From Piromyces finnis (lineage: Eukaryota; Neocallimastigomycota; Neocallimastigomycetes; Neocallimastigales; Neocallimastigaceae), in contig MCFH01000005.1 of the NCBI GenBank assembly GCA_002104945.1, forward strand, positions 919,501-983,500: a stretch of DNA of 64,000 bases. Reading direction: 5' to 3'. Below, piece by piece: positions 56,139-64,000 of the stretch. The notes beneath the pieces were generated by a model. The model ran no database searches. It saw only the letters and a program-made list of their open reading frames with translations, and had not been told where the DNA came from. Numbering within the stretch: the first letter of the stretch is position 1; each line of letters begins with the position of its first letter. Both the position numbers and the translations under genes were made by a program.

Positions 56139-57731
56139 CTAATTAATAGAATCATTTCTTATTGTATTATTTACTGTAATGGATTCCATTTTTGTAGGAT
56201 TCATAAGATCTAATTTATTAGAGTGGGTATCCTTGATCATTAAATCCTCTACTTTTATGGTATCTTTTTGATTTATATTATCAATAATGATATTTTCCAT
56301 ATTGGTATGATCCTTATAATAAATATTATCATTTCTTAATGGATAATCAAGCTTTGTGGTTTCTTTTTGAAATGATGGTGGTGAAGTTAGTTTAAATGAA
56401 TTATCAACTTGACTAATATTATCACCAACAACAATAGTTTGATGAGTTGTACTTAATGATAATGATGTGCTAGCACCATCTTTGATATATTTATCACCTC
56501 GGTCAATAACAAGATTAAAATTAGGATCATTTTGAATTTCTTCTAATCTTAATGAATTCTTATGATTAACTTCTGTAGCAACATCTGTATCAGTACCATC
56601 ATAAGTATTCATTATTATAACTTCATTTTCTAATTTGGTAATATCTGTTTGACCTGTATCATCCATTACAGATGTATTGCTTTGTTTAGTAATGTCATTC
56701 ATTTCATTGACCTTGTTATTATTAATACTATTTATCGTGGCTTCATCCAATTGAATAAATTCGTTTTGACTTAAATAATCATCCATCACTACATTTCGTA
56801 TAGAATTACTTTGAGCAGGTTCGATCATTCCAGCATCAATATCAATATCAACATAGACATTTTGACTTGAACTAATTTCAGATATCATTTTCATTTTTGT
56901 GCTACTCTTATCATTATCATCTTTGTTTTGATTTTTCTTATTTTTCTTATTATTATTATCATTATTATTATAATGGTGGTGATGGTGGTAGTAGTAGTGA
57001 TTATGGGTAATGTTATAAAAATACTTACTTGTACTACTTTTACGAAATACAGAATGTTTTTTAAACATTAAAATACAGCATACAAGAAGAAGAAGACAAC
57101 ATACCCAAATTGCTCTCATCTCCATAGCCTCTGATAATATTCCACCAACACCTGAACCTATAGCAAATGTAACAATAACACCATAATAATAATACATTCT
57201 TACTCTAGCCTCTTTATTTTTATCTCGTACACTCACTGATAAACTTTCCATTGCACAACGAAGATTACCAATACACATAGTACTAGCATATACAAATCCA
57301 TGAACTGTTTTGAACGCTTCTACTTGCATAGCACATGACAAAGATACCAATGATGATGCTAGCATATTATAATTACTAGGAATAAATCCTACAGCAAAAA
57401 GGATTACTACTTCTAAAAATAGGACTACCTGCCTCCAATGAATTTTTATATGTCCTTTATATTTATTATGAGCAATATAACCTATATATTCTGTAATTAA
57501 AATACCCAATGCAAAAGCTGATACTGGTGCCAAGTATTGTAATGCTTCTTTAAAATATCCTGTCATAAATAATTTACTCATAATAACGACATTTCCTGTT
57601 TGTGCATTTGCAAATACTTTATCTCTTGAATAATAAGTATACGCATCTTGAAGACCTCCTGAAAATGACAGTATTGCACTAACTAAAAATGTTTCTGAAG
57701 TTTGCTGTTTTCTGCTGGGTTCAATACTCAT
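56139..57731 (-). CDS. DUF1275 (YoaK-like) membrane protein with long polar tail
   Basis: Intronless, 530 aa. The first 230 residues match the DUF1275 family of six-helix membrane proteins: SAILSFSGGLQDAYTYY, VFANAQTGNVVIM (39-51), AFALGILITEYIGY, QVVLFLEVVILFAVGFIP, SLSCAMQVEAFKTVHG, ASTMCIGNLRCAMESL and a last helix WVCCLLLLVCCILMF. Function of the family is not established; a transporter-like role is often assumed. Beyond residue 230 comes a tail not seen in bacterial members: a His/Tyr/Asn-rich segment (HHHHHYNNNDNNNK) and about 260 Asp/Asn/Thr/Ser-rich residues with recurring KxExxxIxxxxxND-like units. ATG chosen as the first before the conserved domain. The absence of introns, unlike most neighbours, and the family's bacterial abundance fit horizontal transfer, though ascomycetes also carry DUF1275 genes. 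Confidence 0.9.
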   Translation of the reverse strand: MSIEPSRKQQTSETFLVSAILSFSGGLQDAYTYYSRDKVFANAQTGNVVIMSKLFMTGYFKEALQYLAPVSAFALGILITEYIGYIAHNKYKGHIKIHWRQVVLFLEVVILFAVGFIPSNYNMLASSLVSLSCAMQVEAFKTVHGFVYASTMCIGNLRCAMESLSVSVRDKNKEARVRMYYYYGVIVTFAIGSGVGGILSEAMEMRAIWVCCLLLLVCCILMFKKHSVFRKSSTSKYFYNITHNHYYYHHHHHYNNNDNNNKKNKKNQNKDDNDKSSTKMKMISEISSSQNVYVDIDIDAGMIEPAQSNSIRNVVMDDYLSQNEFIQLDEATINSINNNKVNEMNDITKQSNTSVMDDTGQTDITKLENEVIIMNTYDGTDTDVATEVNHKNSLRLEEIQNDPNFNLVIDRGDKYIKDGASTSLSLSTTHQTIVVGDNISQVDNSFKLTSPPSFQKETTKLDYPLRNDNIYYKDHTNMENIIIDNINQKDTIKVEDLMIKDTHSNKLDLMNPTKMESITVNNTIRNDSIN

Positions 57732-57979
57732 TCTATATTTTAATTATTATGAATTGGCTTTTTTGAAATTAATCAGCGATAAAATTAATCAAATAATAAC
57801 AATAATATAATAAAAACAGTCTTATTATATTATACTTCTTGTTTAATTTTTTATTCAATTATCGATTTTATATCAATATTATTTCGCTATATATATATAT
57901 ATATTTTTGTGATGGTAAACTATTATGTTGAGTAATTTGTTTTTTTTATAATCAATCTATCTTGATAAAATAGTACCTG

Positions 57980-58019
<40 letters not shown>

Positions 58020-59012
58020 AATTATTTTTATTAATTACTATTGTTGTGGTGTAAATGTATATTTAAATTTTTATTTCATTAAATAGCATAGTTTATATAT
58101 ATGAATGAATTTATTATTTTATCTATATTCCATTCACATATAAATAAATATATGAATATATCAATTTTTTATATCATTAAAAAGATAAAAACTTTTTTTT
58201 TATAATGAATACAAATTTAAACTTTATTATGTTACTATTGAATTTTTAAAGTAACATAAAGATATTTCTTTTTTTTTTTTTTTTTTGCAAGGATTTGTTT
58301 TATACCATAGCAATAATAATAAAAAAAAATATATTTTTTTCAATTTTATATATAATTTTTTTTTTTTTTTATAACTCTCCTTTTTTTATCTTTTTCTATT
58401 TTAAATATTTTTTTAAGTTTTTGATAAAAATAAAATTATACATTTAATATATTTTTAATATTAAAAAACAATATATTTAAATATTTTATTTATGATACAA
58501 TTTATTTATAATATATTGATAATATATAATATTTAATATACTTTTTCAAAAAAATTTTTTTTTTTTTTTGAATCTTTTATAGAATTAAAAAAAAGGAAAA
58601 ACAGGTAAAAACTTTATTAATGTTGTTGGAAATGTAACATTTTCCAATTGCAAGAATTAAATTTCTTTTTAATAATAAATAAAAGAAGAACGTAGTAAAA
58701 AAAGAAAAACTATGAATTATTGTTTTATTTATTATGTGTATTATATTTATAGTATTAATTTTTTTTTTACAATTTAATAATAATTATAAAAAAAATAAAG
58801 TAAAATTAAAAGAATTCAAATTAGAAAAAAAGCTTTTTTTTTGTCTTAATCACTCTTTTGCATAAAAAAAGAAAAACAATTTTTAATAAAGATATAAAAT
58901 ATGATAAATAAATATTTGACAGGAATTCAATATGCAGATAAAAGAATTATAATAAATTTATTGTGATAATTATTTTATTAAAAGTAAAGAATTTGACTAT
59001 TATGTTTTTTAG

Positions 59013-59075
<63 letters not shown>

Positions 59076-59076
59076 C

Positions 59077-59111
<35 letters not shown>

Positions 59112-60727
59112 TGTGTTATGTTAATTTCGTTTTTTATTTTAAACTTTTTCTTTCAATATTTAAAAATAAAATGACCTTTTTTAAAAAACATATGAATATT
59201 TTATAATATATTTAATAGCTCTATTTATCACTTTAATAATCATTTCTCTCTTCATTATTCAAAAATTACAATAATTATATTTTCATCTTTAAAAATTAAA
59301 TATAATAAAAATAACAAAGGTATTTTTTTTTTTTTTTAATATTAATTATAAAGACAAAAAAAAAATAAACTGTTTTTCTACATAAATTATTATTAAACTG
59401 TAATTTTATTACTAATTTCTTAGTCCATAGTCCATACTACTATTATTTTAATCCTCTCTTTCATATTAAACCTATCATTAATAAAAGTAATTTATTATGC
59501 TAAATTGAAAAACATAAAGTAGTTTCTCTATATATATTATTTATTATTTTTTATTATGAATTTTTTTTTTTTTTTCTATTTTTCTTTATGTTAATAATTT
59601 GTTAACTCGAAGGAAAAGATGTTATTTATACATAAATACTATAATATAAAATAAATACAAATGTTAATACTAGATTTATTTATTATATCAAACTTCAAAA
59701 AATTATAATAATAATAATTTTATAATTTTATAAAAATAAATATTGTAGAGAAAGAAAAATGATAGAAAATAAAATATTAATATTTAAATATAGTTTCATT
59801 ATATTATGTTAAATATTAAGGATTTATGAAAATTATGAAAATAGTATTTAAAAAAAAATAAAAAAACAATTTCAACCTTTTTTTTCTTTTAATTCATAAA
59901 GTAAGATAATACTTTTATATATTTTATTTTTCTTAATTCTGTTAATAGTATTTTAAAAAAAAAAAAAAAAAGTATAATATTTACACCTTTACAATGATTA
60001 TTATTTATAACTGACACTAAAAAAAGTTTAAAGTTTTATTAATTTTTAAGATTTATTATAATATTTATTTTTTAAAGTCATTCTTATACACATTAACAAA
60101 TTATCTAGTAAAATTATATATTGATTATTATTTACCCATCAAAATTAAATGTAAAATAGATAGAGAAAAAAATATAAAATGTTGTTTTTTTTTTATTCAT
60201 AAACATATAAAATATTATTTTATTATTGTTATTTTATGATGATTAAACTAAAGCAAGTGTGTATGGTCTGTTTATAAAATTTTGATTATCTTAAAAAAAT
60301 TATTTACCTACTCTATGTTTAATTTTTAATATATAAATTTATTAAAAATTAAAGTTTTCATTTAAAATTTTAAAATTATATTTTAATTTTCAAAACCAAG
60401 TTAATATTTAAAAAACGTTAACTTTTTTTATATTCGGTTTTTATTAAATGTTATAATATATATAATTAATAATAAAAAAAAAACAATCCTATTATTTTAC
60501 ATATTTTCCTATCTTATTTAAGTTGTTATTGTTTTTATCTAATTTTTAAACTATTGTAAAAACATATTTAGAAAATTTTTAAATTTTGTTTTTCTTTTTT
60601 TATTTTTTATTTATTCCTACTTTTAACAATAAAAGTATACTTTATCAACAACAATAGAGTAAATACAAAATAAAATTTTAACTATAAAAATATAATTATT
60701 ATCTAATAAAAAAAATTAAAAGAAAAA
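57732..60727. other. 3-kb divergent intergenic region
   Basis: Between the divergent starts of the DUF1275 gene and PACRG. AT-rich with homopolymers and a TTTA satellite (next entry). No gene or clear promoter element seen. Confidence 0.6.
59012..59112. repeat. (TTTA)n microsatellite
   Basis: About 25 four-base units with a single TTAC interruption near 59075. Confidence 0.9.
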
Positions 60728-61119
60728 ATGTCATCTGTTGCTGGTGGTTATTTTGCTCCAAAAGATTCCTGTCCACCAAAGGCAGGCGCTTTCCGTAAGA
60801 GAGTCCCAAATGATTCCAGCAGTAATTTCTTTATATATATATATATATATATTATATCATCTTATAAATATAATTATTTATTAATTTTGTCAATGTATGA
60901 ATGATGAATTAAACAAATATATACCTTTTTATTTATATATATATATATATACATTAATATACTATTGATAAAATATTAATAAATGAAAAATGATAACAAT
61001 GGAATAAAATTTAATTAAAAAGTGAATGTTTGTACTAGCTTTAGAAGATTATACGATAGAAATGACTTCCCAATATCAATCATGCATGATGCAAAGGGAA
61101 ATAAAATTAATTGGAAGGT

Positions 61120-61157
<38 letters not shown>

Positions 61158-61911
61158 GAATGTTAAAATAATCAATTTTCAAAGTATACTCACCAAAAAT
61201 AAATATTATTTTAATTTAAAAAATAATTACTAATATTCAAATAAATAATAAAAATAATAAATTATACTAAATTACCGAAACAAATATTAAAAAAATACTA
61301 ATATGTATTATTCAAAAAAAAAAAAAAGGTTGATATTGAAAAACTTGATTTACATCACTATCTTCCATTATTCTTTTCTGGTTTATGTGAAACTGAAGAA
61401 CCTTATGCATTCCTTGCTAGACAAGGTATTCATGACTTATTAGATAAAGGTGGTAATCGTATTCTTCCAGTAGTTCCTCAATTAATTATTCCAATTAAAC
61501 GTGCCTTGAATACCCGTGATCCTCATGTTATAGCAGTTACTTTAAAGGTTCTCCAACATTTAGTAGAATCTGCTGATATGGTTGGAGAAGCTTTAGTTCC
61601 ATACTACCGTCAAATTCTCCCAATATTTAATTTATTTAAAAATAAAAATGGTAAATATATATATTATAAACTATATATAATGTAATTGATGATGATGATA
61701 ATAATAATAGTAATAATAATAATATATTAAATTTTATTTATTTAATAAAGTAAATATCGGTGATAAAATATATTATTCTCAACAAAAAAGAGAAAATATT
61801 GGAGATTTAATTGAAGAAACTTTAGAAAAATTTGAATTAACTGGTGGTGAAGACGCTTTCATTAACATTAAATATATGATTCCAACGTATGAATCTGTAT
61901 TATCAAGGTAA
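60728..61911 (+). CDS. PACRG: PACRG, ciliary doublet microtubule protein
   Basis: Exons 60728-60821, 61023-61117, 61329-61650 and 61751-61911 give 223 aa. PACRG lies at the inner junction between the A and B tubules of axonemal doublets. Matches: [17 protein letters not shown] (N-terminus), [149 protein letters not shown]. Exon 2 starts after the AAG at 61022, because the nearby TAG at 61037-61038 breaks the frame. The stop (TAA, 61909) comes two residues after the YES---L of the family's usual C-terminus. All three introns end in AAG. This is the clearest sign that the organism makes flagellated cells. Expression is probably limited to zoospore formation (inference). Confidence 0.96.
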
Positions 61912-62670
61912 ATTAAATATATATATAAATGAAAGTATTAACTATTTCTCATATCAATAACAAATTATTATTGTTTATATATTATATAGAAATTAAAGAT
62001 ATCCGACATATAATATTCAATTCAACTATATAATCATAATAATACCTCTGCAAATTTCATTAGTTCTTTGTTGTTTTCTTTATTAATCATATTTAATGAA
62101 TATTTAGTACTTTAAAATCATTTTACATTTAATTTATATATCCTTAGTTTTTACATCATAATTTATGAATAGATAATATAAAAAGATATACATTTTGACA
62201 ACCTAATAATTCATCATTATATATATACAATGATTTTTTTTTATTACTCAATCTTAAAAACTTTTTTATATAGTAAAATTAATTTACAAACATATGAAAA
62301 AAATTAATAATAATGTAAATAAAAATTATATTTTATTAATATGTTTATTAAGAATAAATAAATAAAAAAATGTATTATAAACATGTTTAATAAAAATATA
62401 ACTCTTTAAAAAATATTTTATTTAAATATATATATCATTCTTTTTTAAAAAAACAATAACTCTTTTAAATAATATTAATTTTACAAAAAAAAAAAAAAAG
62501 TATTCTTTTTTTATTAATTTTAAATATAAATGTTTAAAATAAAATTTATAAAATTTAATTAAAAAAAATATTTAAAATTTTATTTATCTTTTAGATATTT
62601 GAATAGTTGCATTATAATTTTAAAGAATTTCTTAAAATTTATTAAATGATTTTAAAATATTATATAAATA
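61912..62670. other. Gap between PACRG and the secreted-protein gene
   Basis: AT-rich DNA with poly(A) and poly(T) runs. Holds the PACRG 3' UTR and the upstream region of the next gene; no gene seen. Confidence 0.65.
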
Positions 62671-64000
62671 ATGACTAAATGTTTTATCTATGTATTATTA
62701 CTTTTAATTTATACAATTAGTTGTTATGCTAATGATATACTTAAAGAGCATGTGGTCATCAAAGAAAATAATGTATGTCAAAAAAATTTATACACCCCCT
62801 CTTCTTTATATTTTTATATATTATAATTGCTTAAATAAAATTAATGCTCCACTTTTATTATTATTATTATTATTATTCTAACAACCATATATATCATATT
62901 TACCACTTTTCTAGATAAAATCAAAATTCACCAATATTAAAAAGGCTGGTCGTGATTATCATGAAATAGAAAATAAAGATGAAAAAAGATCATACTCAAA
63001 CTATTATCATAACTTAATTTTTTATGATGATAATATTGAATTTATTTCATCGTCTTGGAATATCTACGCTAAAACAAGGGGTACAAAAATATATACAATT
63101 AACCGTAACAGAAATTCTAATATATGCAATAAGATGCGAAAGTATTATGATATTCCTCTAATTATCAAATTTGCTGAAAATGGTTTAGTTTCATTTCAAT
63201 ATAAATATTATTTAGACATTGAAAAATTGGATTCTTTTTTAGCCTTTATTAATGTAATTAAATGATATTATAAATATATATATACAACATATATTTATAA
63301 TATTGTACCATATAATATTGCAATAATAAACTTTATTATGGATAACATTTAATTAACATATAAAAAAAATTTATATAATAATACAATATTAAAAGTATAT
63401 TCATCCACATTTTTCAATATCAGTTGCATATTTATCAAAAAAATATGAATATAATGAAATTGAATTAATGGAACATACAATAACTACTTTTAAACACCAA
63501 GAAGTAATAATAAAATAAAATAAATAATTCATTATTTTTTAATAAAACTATTCACATATATATTTAATTATTGTCTTCCATACTAAAAATAATAAATTCA
63601 TAAATTCATGGGTATATTATATATTTTTTAATAATATATATATAATATTAGACAGATTGGAAAAAAATAAAATACATTTTGAAAATGCCTCAATACAAGC
63701 ATTCATACAAATTTTTGGTAAAGGAATAAAATGAGATTTTTACAATAATCTTATTTTTCAAATTTCTTTTTTTTTTTTTATTATTATTAAAAAATAACAA
63801 TACAACTTTATTAATAATCAAAAATATTCACAATAAAAAATTAAAAAAAAAAAATCAATAGCTTATAAGAAATAATGGACCGCCAAATACTCTCTATATT
63901 GGGTCGTCTATGTTTTTATCAGATGATTTTGTTTTCTATTCAGATGAAGGAGGTGTTAATACGGATTATATATACCTTACAGGAACAGATTTGACAAATA
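62671..64000 (+). CDS. Secreted or lumenal protein of unknown function, 5' part (3' end outside window)
   Basis: I do not recognise the family. Five exons can be joined, all in phase 0: 62671-62772, 62915-63253, 63396-63503, 63652-63717 and 63862 to the window edge, 251 residues so far. Exon 1 encodes a signal peptide (MTKCFIYVLLLLIYTISCYA) with likely cleavage after CYA. The mature part is Tyr/Asn/Lys-rich with short strands: YYHNLIFYDDNIEFISSSWN, YAKTRGTKIYTI, RKYYDIPLIIKFAENGLVSF, and in exon 5 LYIGSSMFLSDDFVFYSD. It may be a beta-rich extracellular protein. Donors are GTATGT, GTAATT, GTAATA and GTAAAG. Exon 2 could instead run on to a TGA 12 bases later, but the open, in-phase exons downstream support splicing. 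Acceptor of exon 3 is AAG; using the later CAG gives a stop. Confidence 0.7.

Overview
The window is nuclear DNA of a very AT-rich, intron-bearing eukaryote, most likely a zoosporic fungus and best matched by the anaerobic gut fungi (Neocallimastigomycota). Long A/T homopolymers and AT-rich microsatellites fill the spaces between genes. A PacC/Rim101-type C2H2 factor and an Msg5/Pmp1-type MAP-kinase phosphatase point to a fungus. A PACRG gene (ciliary doublet protein) points to a flagellated stage. Asn-rich proteins, an intronless DUF1275 gene and a decayed Rpn/PD-(D/E)XK transposase-nuclease gene of bacterial style also fit gut fungi. The species assignment is inference.

Positions 1-28 kb are gene-rich. 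In order: 3' part of a Lines-like gene (+), pyruvate kinase (-), the spliceosomal kinase Prp4 (-, 7 exons), an NAA50-like N-acetyltransferase (+), PDCD5 (-, 6 exons), squalene synthase (+, 5 exons), an unrecognised two-exon gene (-) and the PacC-like factor (+, 3 exons). I resolved the exons by hand; every complete multi-exon gene splices into one open frame with a length divisible by three. Of 30 introns resolved in the window, 16 end in TAG, 12 in AAG and only 2 in CAG.

Positions 28-55 kb are mostly transposon territory. There is a 5'-truncated LINE (28.8-30.7 kb), two nearly identical minus-strand SINEs (31.1 and 36.2 kb), a second truncated LINE (45.9-48.3 kb) that landed inside the Rpn-like nuclease pseudogene, a long decayed endonuclease/RT LINE (50.5-54.3 kb) and a LINE relic (54.7 kb). 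The only clear host gene here is the dual-specificity phosphatase at 43.0-44.5 kb. Target-site duplications are visible for both truncated LINEs and both SINEs. The SINE has a tRNA-like head with a B box, and near its 3' end shares about 41 bp (37 identical) with the 3' coding end of the local LINE, so the two are probable partners in mobilisation.

Positions 56-64 kb hold the DUF1275 membrane protein (-), PACRG (+, 4 exons) and the 5' part of a secreted protein gene of unknown function (+, at least 5 exons) that runs off the window.
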